Origin: Microbispora amethystogenes
GTDB taxonomy: Bacteria > Actinomycetota > Actinomycetes > Streptosporangiales > Streptosporangiaceae
Assembly (NCBI RefSeq): GCF_016863015.1
Contig: NZ_BOOB01000045.1
Coordinates: 1 to 64,000, forward strand
Direction: 5' to 3'
Length of the DNA stretch: 64,000 nt
In this document: positions 45,024 to 53,071 of the stretch, piece after piece
Position numbering within the stretch: position 1 is the first letter of the stretch
Layout: every line of letters starts with the position of its first letter
The notes under the pieces: model-generated
What the model saw: only the letters and a program-made list of their open reading frames with translations
Told to the model about the DNA's origin: nothing
Database searches by the model: none
Position numbers and translations under genes: made by a program

Positions 45024-45401
45024 ATGGTCGGTCTCATGGCGACCTCACGACGTGACATGTGCGGGTCCACCGCCTTCACGTGGGTGGTGGGCCTGCTGAT
45101 GCTCGGCCTCGCCCTGGTCGCCTCCACGCCCGCCTGGTACGGCGGCGACCCCGCGCAGCATGCGCCCGCGACCGCCGCCGAAGTGTGGACGCCGGGCGCG
45201 TGGTCGCCCCAGTCGGCCACGCTGCCCGCGGGCGCCGGCTCGGAGCACATGCCGCTGTCGCTGCGGCTGCGGAGCACTGTGGCCGCGGTCGCGGCTCCGG
45301 CGCCCGCCCCGGCGCTCGTCCGGCACGACGAGGACGTCATCCTCAGCCCGCAGCAAACCGGGCATCGCACGGTCGGATCACGTAGCCCGCCGCTGGTCTA
45401 G
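45024..45401 (+). CDS. small membrane-anchored protein
   Basis: 125 aa from ATG 45024 (GAAGG 6 nt upstream). The N-terminal helix FTWVVGLLMLGLALVAS could be a signal anchor. The mature part has WTPGAWSPQSATLPAGAG and a Pro/Ala-rich end. No family recognised. It is divergent from the secreted Ala/Thr-rich gene, with an unusually AT-rich 170-bp spacer between them (aaaaatatgg and similar stretches), which probably holds both promoters. Confidence 0.5.
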   Translation: MVGLMATSRRDMCGSTAFTWVVGLLMLGLALVASTPAWYGGDPAQHAPATAAEVWTPGAWSPQSATLPAGAGSEHMPLSLRLRSTVAAVAAPAPAPALVRHDEDVILSPQQTGHRTVGSRSPPLV

Positions 45402-45899
45402 AACCCCGGAGCGCTCCGAGCCGCGGCGTCGTCCCGGTCTCGTCGCCGAGCCGTCCCGACCGTCTGGCCCGTCCAGTAGGCGGGCCGGTCCGCGCGTCGG
45501 GTGACCGCCGGCAGCGGTCCGCGACACGGTCCGCGACACGGTCCGCGACACCGTCTGTGAAACGGCCTGTGACATGGCCCGCGGCCATCCTCCGTGACGC
45601 GGGTGCTTCCGCGCATCCGCCGTACGACGCGACACGCCGCCCGACCCGAACCCGTCCCGGACCGGCGCACAGCCGTGCGCTGGGCGCAGGCGGGCATCCC
45701 GCTTCGTACGCCGGGTGCACGCCCGCTCGTCCCGGGCCTGTCGCGCGTTCGTTCCGCGTACGTGGGCGGGCCGGGCTCCGGCCGCTCGCCGCGCTCCGAT
45801 CCGACCGTCACCCGGGCCGCCGCTCGCGCACCCGCCTCGCGCCGGTGCGGGGGCGTCGCGTCCCACCCACCTTTTCCCATACCTGGAGTGATGCCGATC
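45402..45899. other. gene-free stretch before the DksA/actin-like operon
   Basis: About 500 bp with no convincing gene. Contains a 12-bp tandem repeat (separate entry) and Arg-rich non-coding frames. The promoter of the downstream three-gene operon should lie here. Confidence 0.5.
45516..45551. repeat. 3 x 12-bp tandem repeat
   Basis: Three perfect copies of GGTCCGCGACAC, followed by two decayed relatives. Non-coding, 350 bp upstream of the first DksA-like gene. Confidence 0.85.
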
Positions 45900-46259
45900 A
45901 TGGCTGAGATCAGGTCGCCGGGCTCTCTCATGGAGGAGTGCCGGCAGTACGATGCGCAGCTCTCCGAGCTGCGCATGCTGCTCGGCGAGCGGCTGCACGC
46001 CGCCCGGGCCGAGCTGGCCCTGGCGAGCGAACCACACGAGGTGACGCCGCCTGTCGCGTGGGTCCGCCCGTCCGCCGAAGCCGTACGGCGGGCGAGCCGC
46101 GACGTCGCGGCGATCGAGGCGGCGGTCGAACGGATGGACCTCGGCCTCTACGGCACCTGCACCGAGTGTGAGGCGTTCCTGCCGCTCGACCGGCTCCGCC
46201 TGGCGCCGCACGTGCAGCTGTGCGCCGCCTGCGCCGGTGAGACCCGGATGTCGGCATGA
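45900..46259 (+). CDS. DksA/TraR-type zinc-finger protein 1
   Basis: 119 aa from ATG 45900 (GGAG 11 nt upstream; ATG 45891 also in frame). An N-terminal helical hairpin (YDAQLSELRMLLGERLHAARAELAL ... VAAIEAAVERMDLGLYG) is followed by the C4 zinc finger: CTECEAFLPLDRLRLAPHVQLCAAC. The acidic coiled-coil tip that DksA pushes into RNA polymerase is not obvious here. The stop overlaps the actin-like gene by 4 bp. Role probably regulatory at RNA polymerase or as an adaptor. Confidence 0.85.
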   Translation: MAEIRSPGSLMEECRQYDAQLSELRMLLGERLHAARAELALASEPHEVTPPVAWVRPSAEAVRRASRDVAAIEAAVERMDLGLYGTCTECEAFLPLDRLRLAPHVQLCAACAGETRMSA

Positions 46260-47155
46260 CCGGCACGACCGGCATGACGGCCGGGCACGGCATGACCCGT
46301 ACGGGCGGGGGAGCGGGCGGAGGGACCGCCCTGGCCCTCGACCTCGGCACCGCGCGGACCCGCCTGCTGCTGTCCGGCAGCCCGGTGATCCGGGAGCGGC
46401 CCTCCGCGGTCGGCGCGCCGCCCGCGCCGCGCCGCTGGCCGGTGCGGCACGGGATGGTCTCCGACATGCCCGGCTGCGCGCGGCTGGTCCGCGCCGCGCT
46501 GCGCGAGGCCGCCGGGCAGGAGTCGCCGGAACGCGTCCTGCTCGGCGTGCCGGTGGCGGCCTCACGGCTGGACCGGCGCGCGGCGCACGCGGCGGTCGGC
46601 AGCGCCGCCCGCTGCCCGGTCACGATCATCGAGGAGCCGCTCGCCGCCGCGGTCGGCTGCGGCGTCGACATCGATGATCCGAGGCCCCGGCTGCTCCTCG
46701 ACGCCGGTGCCGGGATCGCCGAGGCCGTCGTCATTCGCAGCGGCCGGATCGCCGACGCGGGGGCCGTCCAGGTGGGCACGGACGACCATGCCCGTGCCCA
46801 GGACCGTGCCGAGGACGGGACCGAGAACCGTGCCGGCGACCCGCCGGACGGTCCGCGGTTCCCGCCGTACGTGCGGGAACGCATCGTGGCCATGGTCGCC
46901 GACCTCGTCGCGCGCGTTCCCGCCCACCTGCGGGGGGTCGCGCGGGGGCGCGGCCTGCTGATCACCGGCGGTGGTGCCCGCGATCCGGAGCTGGCCCGCG
47001 CGCTCTGCGCCGGGCTGCGGATCACCGTCACTCCCGCCGTCGATCCCGCCCAGGCGACCGTCAGGGGCCTGGCCTGTCTGCTCCCCGTGGTCGCGCGCCG
47101 CGCCGCCCTCCTCCCCGCCGACGAAGTGAAGGACCTCGACTATGACCACCAGTGA
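46256..47155 (+). CDS. actin-like ATPase-fold protein (MreB/Hsp70 superfamily)
   Basis: 299 aa; ATG overlaps the previous stop (ATGA). ALALDLGTARTRLLLSG is phosphate-1, IIEEPLAAAVGCGVD the connecting motif, LLLDAGAGIAEAVVI phosphate-2 and GRGLLITGGGARDPELARAL the adenosine motif, so the nucleotide-binding core is complete. The protein is short for MreB (about 340 aa), and a charged, repetitive loop (HARAQDRAEDGTENRAGDPPDG) replaces part of the second subdomain. There are no mreC/mreD, rodA or penicillin-binding genes nearby. Placement between two DksA-like genes is the distinctive feature. It might form filaments or act as an ATP-gated scaffold. Confidence 0.8.
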   Translation: MTGTTGMTAGHGMTRTGGGAGGGTALALDLGTARTRLLLSGSPVIRERPSAVGAPPAPRRWPVRHGMVSDMPGCARLVRAALREAAGQESPERVLLGVPVAASRLDRRAAHAAVGSAARCPVTIIEEPLAAAVGCGVDIDDPRPRLLLDAGAGIAEAVVIRSGRIADAGAVQVGTDDHARAQDRAEDGTENRAGDPPDGPRFPPYVRERIVAMVADLVARVPAHLRGVARGRGLLITGGGARDPELARALCAGLRITVTPAVDPAQATVRGLACLLPVVARRAALLPADEVKDLDYDHQ

Positions 47156-47480
47156 CGAGTTCACCGCCATCAGCGAACCGCAGACACGGCTCATCCGCGC
47201 CGAGCTGGAGGAGCAGCTCCAGTGGCGTGAGGTGCAGTTGCGCGACCTGCGCGCCGAGGTCGACGGCGGCGAGCAGGACACGGCCCGGCTCGCCCTGCTC
47301 GCCGACGTCGCCGCCACCGAGCGGGCGGTCACCGAGCTGCGCCGGACGCTGGAGCGGATGGAGGAGGGACACTACGGCCGGTGCGCCGACTGCGCGGCGG
47401 CCATCCCGTTCGGCCGGTTGAAGATCCGGCCCCTGGCCCGCTACTGCATCGCCTGCCAGCGGCGCCACGAGGCCCGCTGA
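47142..47480 (+). CDS. DksA/TraR-type zinc-finger protein 2
   Basis: 112 aa; the start overlaps the actin-like gene by 14 bp. A long helical hairpin (LIRAELEEQLQWREVQLRDLRAEVDGGEQDTARLALL..., VTELRRTLERMEEG) is followed by the C4 finger HYGRCADCAAAIPFGRLKIRPLARYCIACQ. A closer match to actinomycete DksA-like stress proteins than protein 1. The two DksA-like proteins differ in sequence but share length and architecture, consistent with an old duplication around the actin-like gene. Confidence 0.87.
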   Translation: MTTSDEFTAISEPQTRLIRAELEEQLQWREVQLRDLRAEVDGGEQDTARLALLADVAATERAVTELRRTLERMEEGHYGRCADCAAAIPFGRLKIRPLARYCIACQRRHEAR

Positions 47481-47612
47481 CGCCGCCCGGCCGCCCGCTC
47501 CCGGCACCCGGGGGACGGGCGGCCACCGTGGGCGCGCGGACCGGGCCACCCGAAGCGCTTCACCACGGCCCTCACTTACTCTCGGCGGACAGTGCCTCGG
47601 AGGGCTGCCCGC

Positions 47613-48176
47613 TCACGCCCTGTCGTACCAGGTCACGGTCGTGCCGCTGCCGAAGGACCGGCTCCGGGCCGGGGTGAACGGTGTGGGGCGGAAGGCTCCG
47701 GTGAACGCCGAGATCCCGTCGCCGGCCACGACCGGGTAGCTCTTGACGATCAGCTCGTCGATCTCCGGCAGCAGCGCGCCCGCGAGCGTGCCGCCTCCGC
47801 ACAGCCAGATGTCCCCGCCCTCCTCCTGCTTCAGGCGCCGAACGAGGCCGATGGGGTCGCTCCGGACCAGCTCCACCTGCGGGTCGCCGATCTGGGTCGA
47901 GGTCGACACCACGTACTGCCTCAGGTGCGCGTACGGGCTGGTGACGCCGGCGTCGAGGGCCGGCTGGTAAGTTCCACGGCCCATCACCACCGTGTCGAAG
48001 CGCCGGTTCGGCGCCTCCAGGCTCATCTGCGCGCGCATGTGACTCGGCACCGTCTCCGGATACTCGTCGATGATCCAGGCCAGGGTGTCCTCCATCGGGA
48101 AGAAGTCGAACTCGCCGCCGGGGCCCGCGATGTAGCCGTCGATGCTGACGCCGACGTAATAGACAAGCTTTCGCAT
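47613..48176 (-). CDS. dihydrofolate reductase-like protein (RibD C-terminal fold)
   Basis: 187 aa. LVYYVGVSIDGYIAGPGGEFDF, FDTVVMGRGTYQPAL, DIWLCGGGTLAGALLPEIDELIV and VVAGDGISAFTG are the RibD_C motifs for NADPH binding. These proteins are usually called DHFR family but rarely make tetrahydrofolate; the true substrate is unknown. Divergent from a TetR regulator, with a palindrome in the shared promoter, so the pair is probably self-regulated. Confidence 0.88.
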   Translation of the reverse strand: MRKLVYYVGVSIDGYIAGPGGEFDFFPMEDTLAWIIDEYPETVPSHMRAQMSLEAPNRRFDTVVMGRGTYQPALDAGVTSPYAHLRQYVVSTSTQIGDPQVELVRSDPIGLVRRLKQEEGGDIWLCGGGTLAGALLPEIDELIVKSYPVVAGDGISAFTGAFRPTPFTPARSRSFGSGTTVTWYDRA

Positions 48177-48209
48177 ACAATCACTCCGTCTGAAGTACTC
48201 TGTCTGTAG

Positions 48210-48221
48210 TGGTCATGACCA
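48210..48221. promoter_or_regulatory. TetR-type operator palindrome
   Basis: TGGTCATGACCA, a perfect 12-bp palindrome lying midway between the divergent reductase and TetR starts, inside a wider imperfect dyad (GTAGT ... ATAGTACTAC). It is the likely binding site of the adjacent TetR protein. Confidence 0.65.
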
Positions 48222-48249
48222 TAGTACTACAACTGGAGTGGTGTCAATC

Positions 48250-48852
48250 GTGGTGCGACAGAATCCGGCCCGGCGGGCCGCGCTGCTCGACGCGGCCATC
48301 GAGGTGCTGGCCCGGGACGGCGCGCGGGGCCTGACCTTCCGCGCGGTGGACGCCCAGGCGCGGGTGCCGGGCGGCACGGCCTCCAACTACTTCGCCAACC
48401 GGGACGAGATGCTCACCCAGGCGGGCGCGCGCGTCTACGAACGGCTGGAGCCGGAGGCCGGGATCCTGGCCGGGAATCCGGAGGGGCGCACTGGCCGGGC
48501 GAGGGTCGCCGAGCTGACCCACGAGGTGGTCGAGCGGGTCAGCACCTACCGCACGGGATTCCTGGCCCTGCTGGAGCTGCGCCTGGAGGCGACTCGGCGG
48601 CCGGCCCTGCGGGCCGTGCTCACCGAGCGGATCAGGGCGGACGTGGACGCCAACATCCGCCACCACCTCGGCTCCGGCCTTCCCGGGGACGCCGCGACGG
48701 TGGAGCTGCTCCACCTGGCCATGAACTGGCTGATCCTGGAGCGGCTCACGCTGCCCGAGGTGTTCCCCGAAGCCCGGCTGCACGATCTGGTGGAGCAGGC
48801 GGTGGAGCGCCTGGTCCCCGAAGGGCGCGGCGAGGCCCCGGCGACGGGCTGA
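48250..48852 (+). CDS. TetR-family regulator
   Basis: About 200 aa from GTG 48250 or 48253 (GGAG 11 nt upstream; GTG 48238 overlaps that site). HTH: RRAALLDAAIEVLARDGARGLTFRAVDAQARVPGGTASNYFANRDEML. The C-terminal helices TGFLALLELRLEATRRPALRAVL and LLHLAMNWLILERLTLP form the ligand domain. It probably represses the divergent reductase gene through the palindrome at 48210-48221. The inducer is unknown. Confidence 0.9.
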   Translation: MVRQNPARRAALLDAAIEVLARDGARGLTFRAVDAQARVPGGTASNYFANRDEMLTQAGARVYERLEPEAGILAGNPEGRTGRARVAELTHEVVERVSTYRTGFLALLELRLEATRRPALRAVLTERIRADVDANIRHHLGSGLPGDAATVELLHLAMNWLILERLTLPEVFPEARLHDLVEQAVERLVPEGRGEAPATG

Positions 48853-48921
48853 CGGACCGGCTGTCCCGTGATCGGAACGACGGTGTCGCGATGAGGGCGG
48901 GAGCGGACCGGGAGGGCCGGG

Positions 48922-49512
48922 TCAGGCGCCGTACGGCCGGGCCGCCCGGGCGGCCCGCAGGGCCCCGCCGAACCAGACGAGCTCGTCGAGCATCGTCGTG
49001 GCGGCGCTCTCCGCACCCGCGGGGTCCTTCGGCCAGTTGCCGTCGTCGTCGAACAGCGTCCAGGGGCTCCGGAACGCGACGGAGTCGCGGACGGTCACCG
49101 CGTGCAACTCGGCGAAGACCAGCCGGAGCTGCTCGACCGCCCGCAGACCGCTGGACACGCCGCCGTAGCTGACGAACCCGACGGGCTTGGCCGCCCACTC
49201 CCGGTGATAGCTGTCGATCATCAGCTTGAGGGCGGCGGGGAAGCTCCGGTTGTACTCGGGGGTCACGACGACGAAGGCGTCCGCCTCGTCCACCCGGGGC
49301 CGCAGCGCCGTGACCTCCTCGGGCCGGTCGCCGCCGAAGTGCCCGCGCAACCCGTCGGGGAGCCGGGTCTCGGCAAGGTCGATCACGTCGAGGGCGAGGT
49401 CGCCGCGCCGTTCGGCCTGGGCGGCGAACCAGTTCGCGACGAGGGGCGCCACCCGCCCGTCCCGGACGCTGCCGATGATCAACGCGACTCGGAGCCGGTC
49501 GTCGCCAGGCAT
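48922..49512 (-). CDS. NAD(P)H-dependent FMN reductase
   Basis: 196 aa from ATG 49512. VALIIGSVRDGRVAPLVANWF (phosphate loop), FVVVTPEYNRSFPAALKLMIDSYHREW and VGFVSYGGVSSGLRAVEQLR show the same fold and motifs as the protein at 14010-14585. A divergent TetR gene with tandem operator-like repeats between them suggests induction by a redox-active or aromatic ligand. Confidence 0.88.
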   Translation of the reverse strand: MPGDDRLRVALIIGSVRDGRVAPLVANWFAAQAERRGDLALDVIDLAETRLPDGLRGHFGGDRPEEVTALRPRVDEADAFVVVTPEYNRSFPAALKLMIDSYHREWAAKPVGFVSYGGVSSGLRAVEQLRLVFAELHAVTVRDSVAFRSPWTLFDDDGNWPKDPAGAESAATTMLDELVWFGGALRAARAARPYGA

Positions 49513-49525
49513 GGTTCCTCCATGA

Positions 49526-49600
49526 GTGAGTACGTTGTACGCAGTGAGTACACCGTACGCGCACCTGCGTACGACGTACAAGTACAGGTACGATGTACAC
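49526..49600. promoter_or_regulatory. cluster of GTAC-containing operator repeats
   Basis: Two tandem 18-bp units (GTGAGTACGTTGTACGCA at 49526-49543 and GTGAGTACACCGTACGCG at 49544-49561), then TGCGTACGACGTACA and AGGTACGATGTACAC, fill the gap between the divergent FMN reductase and TetR genes. Up to four dimer sites are implied, unusually many for a TetR promoter. Confidence 0.65.
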
Positions 49601-49624
49601 GCACCGAAGGTGAGGAGTGTGGCG

Positions 49625-50365
49625 ATGGCCGGGAAGAGCGCGGACGAGGTCGCGGGCGACGCCGTCGAGTCCATCTGGCAGCGGATGGAACGCCCCGCCC
49701 GGCCGCCCCGCGCGGCGCTGACCCACGCCCAGATCGCCGCCGCGGCGGTGGAGATCGCGGACGCCGAGGGACTCGACGCCGTCTCGATGCGCCACCTGGC
49801 CGAACGGCTCGGTGTGGCGACCATGGGGCTCTACCGGTACGTGCGCGGCAAGGACGACGTGATCGAGCTGATGCTCGACGCCGTCATCGCGGAGGAGGCG
49901 CAGGTGGAGCCCGCGGCGGACTGGCGTACGACGCTGCGCGAGGCGGCCTGCGGCCTGCGGCGCGCCGTGCTGCGTCACCCCTGGATGGTCCGGACGACGG
50001 CCAGGTCGGGCCAGCTCACGCCGCACCTCGTCGCGCGGGCCGACCGGCTGCTCGCCTCGCTGGAGGACCTCGGCCTGGACGCCGACGCCCGCATGGCCGT
50101 GGTCGGCACGGTGGGCGCCTACGTCAACGGGACGGTGGCGGTCGACGTCGGCCTGGCCGAGCTCATGCGCCGCGAAGGCGTCACCGGGGCGGACGAACTG
50201 CGCGGCCTCTACTCCTCGCACCTGAGGTGGCTGCTGGAGTCGGGCCGCTATCCCGCCTTCGAGCGCTACATCCGCGAGGGCGTCCGCAAGGACGACGGCG
50301 AGTGGCAGTTCGAGCTGGGGCTCGACTGCGTGCTCGACGGCGTCGCGGCCCGGCTGGGCATCTGA
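49625..50365 (+). CDS. TetR-family regulator (TetR_C_1-like)
   Basis: 246 aa from ATG 49625 (GGTGAGGAG upstream). After a 30-residue lead, ALTHAQIAAAAVEIADAEGLDAVSMRHLAERLGVATMGLYRYVRGKDDVIELMLDAV is the HTH. The long C-domain (VVGTVGAYVNGTVAVDVGLAEL; SGRYPAFERYIRE) is of the TetR class C type that binds drugs or aromatic ligands. It lies 22 bp before the HsaA-like monooxygenase gene, so it probably controls both that gene and the divergent FMN reductase. Confidence 0.9.
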   Translation: MAGKSADEVAGDAVESIWQRMERPARPPRAALTHAQIAAAAVEIADAEGLDAVSMRHLAERLGVATMGLYRYVRGKDDVIELMLDAVIAEEAQVEPAADWRTTLREAACGLRRAVLRHPWMVRTTARSGQLTPHLVARADRLLASLEDLGLDADARMAVVGTVGAYVNGTVAVDVGLAELMRREGVTGADELRGLYSSHLRWLLESGRYPAFERYIREGVRKDDGEWQFELGLDCVLDGVAARLGI

Positions 50366-50387
50366 CCGAGACACGAAGGATTCCCCC

Positions 50388-51557
50388 ATGAGCAACGAGG
50401 TCCTGGACGAGGTACGCGCGCTGCTGCCGGAGATCGCCGCCCGCGCCCGCGCCGTCGACGAGGAACGGCGGGTCCCCGCCGAGTCGATCGGCGAGCTGTC
50501 CCGGGCCGGGGTCTTCCGGATGCTGCAACCCAAGAGGTACGGCGGCGCGGAGAGCGACCCGGTGCGCTTCTACGAGGTGGTGCGGGAGATCTCGGCGGTG
50601 TGCGGGTCGACCGGCTGGCTCGTGTCCGTCCTCGGCGTGCACCCCTGGCAGCTCGCCCTGTTCGAGGAGGCCGCCCAGGACGAGGTCTGGGGGAGCGACC
50701 CCGGCGTGCTGGTCTGCTCGTCGTACGCGCCGGTCGGGCGGCTCGTCCCGGCCGAGGGGGGATACCGCCTGTCCGGCCGGTGGCGGTTCTCCTCGGGCTG
50801 CGGGCACGCGTCGTGGGCCCTGCTCGGCGGTCTCGTGATGGGCGCCGCGGGGCGCCCGGCGGACGTCGTGACCGTGCTGGTGCCCCGCTCCGACTACGCG
50901 ATCGACGACGTCTGGGACGTCATCGGGCTGCGCGGCACGGCCAGCGACGACATCGTCGCCGAGGACGCCTTCGTGCCCGCGCACCGCGTGGTGCGCAACC
51001 ACGACCTGGCCCGGCTGCGCGGGCCGGGTCAGCAGGTGAACACCGGACCGCTGTATCGGATCCCGTTCGGCTCCGTGTTCACCACCACGATCACCGCGCC
51101 GATCATCGGGATGGCCTCCGGCTGCTACCGGTCGTACGTGTCGGCCATGCGCGACCGCGTACGGCTCAGCCTGGGCGGCGGCGGCCGGTTCGCCGACGAC
51201 CAGTTCGCGCAGGTCGCCGTCGCCCGGGCGGCCTCGGAGATCGACGCGGCGGCCCTGCAGACCGACCGCAACGTGCGGGAGGTCTACGAGCACGCGGTGC
51301 GGGGCGAGGCGATCCCGGCCGAGCTGCGGCTCCGGGTGCGCCGGGACCAGGTCCGCGCCACTGAGCGGGCGCTGGAGGCCATCGACGTCCTGTTCAAGAC
51401 GGCGGGGGGCAACTCCCTGCGCCGCGGCAACCCCATCGAGCGGGCCTGGCGCGACGCCCACGCCGGTGGCGTCCACGTCGCCAACGACGTCGAGCGCGCC
51501 CTCGCGATGTACGGCAGGGGGGAGTTCGGCCTGCCCGTGGAGGACAACCTCATCTGA
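50388..51557 (+). CDS. flavin-dependent monooxygenase (HsaA/acyl-CoA dehydrogenase fold)
   Basis: 389 aa. Acyl-CoA dehydrogenase fold without the catalytic Glu: LLPEIAARARAVDEERRVPAESIGELSRAGVFRMLQPKRYGG, ISAVCGSTGWLVSVLGVHPWQLALF, GRWRFSSGCGHASWALLGG, DVIGLRGTASDDIVAEDAFVP. The C-terminal RGNPIERAWRDAHAGGVHVANDVERALAMYG is typical of HsaA and related group D monooxygenases, which need reduced FMN from a reductase partner. The TetR gene is 22 bp upstream and a flavin reductase gene is divergent, making a plausible three-gene unit. The substrate (steroid ring or polyketide phenol) is not clear. Confidence 0.85.
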   Translation: MSNEVLDEVRALLPEIAARARAVDEERRVPAESIGELSRAGVFRMLQPKRYGGAESDPVRFYEVVREISAVCGSTGWLVSVLGVHPWQLALFEEAAQDEVWGSDPGVLVCSSYAPVGRLVPAEGGYRLSGRWRFSSGCGHASWALLGGLVMGAAGRPADVVTVLVPRSDYAIDDVWDVIGLRGTASDDIVAEDAFVPAHRVVRNHDLARLRGPGQQVNTGPLYRIPFGSVFTTTITAPIIGMASGCYRSYVSAMRDRVRLSLGGGGRFADDQFAQVAVARAASEIDAAALQTDRNVREVYEHAVRGEAIPAELRLRVRRDQVRATERALEAIDVLFKTAGGNSLRRGNPIERAWRDAHAGGVHVANDVERALAMYGRGEFGLPVEDNLI

Positions 51558-51638
51558 CGGCGTGGGAGGATCTTGACCCGCCCGAAAGGCGCATCCTAGC
51601 CTTCATGGCACCACGGCCACCCCCGTCGAAGGAGAGCC

Positions 51639-52946
51639 ATGCGGCTTCAGGTGGGCTTCGCCTCCAGCCGTTCCGGTACAACGGAGCTCGCCTGGGGACA
51701 GCGGGATATCTGGGGAGCCGTCCAGCAGGTCGGGCCGGACAGCGCGCACTACTTCAACGTGCCCAGGGTCCTCGCCGTCCCGCGCGCGGGCGGCCCGCGC
51801 CCTCCCGAGGCCGTGGCCGCCGCCCTGGCCGAGGTGACGGGCCGGCACGACGCCCTGCGGTCCCTGGTGCGGCTCGGCACGGACGGCCCGTACCAGGAGG
51901 TGGCCGCGGCCGGGACGCTGCCGGTCGAGCTGACCGAGGCGGCCCGCGACGAGGCGGGTGACGTCGCGGCGGCACTCGTCGCCCGCCTGGCCGCGCGGTC
52001 CTTCGGGGACGGCGAGCAGCCGCTGCGCGCCGGATTCGTGGTCTGCGACGGCGCCGTCACCCACGTGGCCCTCGTGATCCACCACGTCGTCGCGGACTGG
52101 CACGCGGCCGGCGTCGTGGTGAACGACCTGCGGACGCTGCTGCTCCGCGGCGCGATCGCGCGCCCGCCGTCGTCGCAGCTGCTCGACCTGGTCCGGGAGG
52201 AGCGGGCGGCGCCCGCCCGTTCGGACCGCGCGATCGCGCAGTGGGAGGCGCTGCTCCGGACCGTGCCGTCCGCCATGTTCCCGGAGGCGGTCCGGCCGGC
52301 CTCCACGCCGAGGTACGCGCGGGCCGTGCTGACGTCGCCCCGGCTGAACCACGCCGCGTACGTGCTCGCCCGCCAGGCCGGGGTCAGCACCGCCACCGTC
52401 CTGCTGGTGGCGGTCGCCATGCTGCTGCGCGAGCTGACCGGGCACGAGGTGTCCGCGATCACCCCGATCGTGCACAACCGCTTCGACGACCGGAGCCGGG
52501 ACCTGGTCACCAGCCTCAACCAGCTCGGGCTGTTCACCCTGGGCCCGAGCGGAGGCCTCGCCGAGACGGTCGTGAGCGCGTATCCGGCGGTCCTCGCGTC
52601 CTACCGGCGCGCCCGGTTCGACAAACCGGCCATGCAGGAGATGATCGACCGGCTCAGCGCCGACCGGGGCGTCTCGGTGTTCCCGTCGTGCTGCTTCAAC
52701 GACCTGCGCCCCGGCGAGGATCCGGGCGCCGCAGGCCGCGCGGACGAGGAGTCCGAACTGGAGTGGCTTCCCGGCACCGATCAGCGCAGCTGCGACTTCT
52801 GCCTGGCCCTGATGCGCCACAAGGGCACGCTCGGCGTGGAGGTGAACGCCGACACCACCCGCCTGTCCGAGGGCGAGATGGAGGCCCTGCTGCACCGGCT
52901 GGAGTCCTTCGTCGTCGCCTCCGCCCACCGGGAACCCGCCACCTGA
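51639..52946 (+). CDS. stand-alone NRPS-type condensation domain protein
   Basis: 435 aa; AAGGAGA 4 nt before the ATG. FASSRSGTTELAWGQRDIWGAVQQVGPDSAHYFN is the condensation-domain start. The active-site motif is HHVVADW (usual HHxxxDG; the final Gly is Trp). Later segments are TVLLVAVAMLLRELTG and a C-terminal FCLALMRHKGTLGVEVNADTTRLS. No adenylation, thiolation or thioesterase partner lies in the window. Possible roles are acyl transfer to a carrier protein elsewhere, or amide/ester formation. Not evidently linked to the monooxygenase gene 81 bp upstream, though same direction. Confidence 0.85.
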   Translation: MRLQVGFASSRSGTTELAWGQRDIWGAVQQVGPDSAHYFNVPRVLAVPRAGGPRPPEAVAAALAEVTGRHDALRSLVRLGTDGPYQEVAAAGTLPVELTEAARDEAGDVAAALVARLAARSFGDGEQPLRAGFVVCDGAVTHVALVIHHVVADWHAAGVVVNDLRTLLLRGAIARPPSSQLLDLVREERAAPARSDRAIAQWEALLRTVPSAMFPEAVRPASTPRYARAVLTSPRLNHAAYVLARQAGVSTATVLLVAVAMLLRELTGHEVSAITPIVHNRFDDRSRDLVTSLNQLGLFTLGPSGGLAETVVSAYPAVLASYRRARFDKPAMQEMIDRLSADRGVSVFPSCCFNDLRPGEDPGAAGRADEESELEWLPGTDQRSCDFCLALMRHKGTLGVEVNADTTRLSEGEMEALLHRLESFVVASAHREPAT

Positions 52947-53071
52947 CGTCATGGGATGGGAGGTGCCCGCGGACGCGGTAACCTACGGTGTTCACCGCAG
53001 TTGGGAGCCCGGATGCCTCGATCGCACGATCACACCACGACGACCCGCGTCCGTACGCCGGAGACGCGGCG

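Noticed and set aside
45343-45720. Minus-strand frame containing repeated VADR units
   Set aside because: Produced by the 12-bp tandem repeat; no start context or domain.
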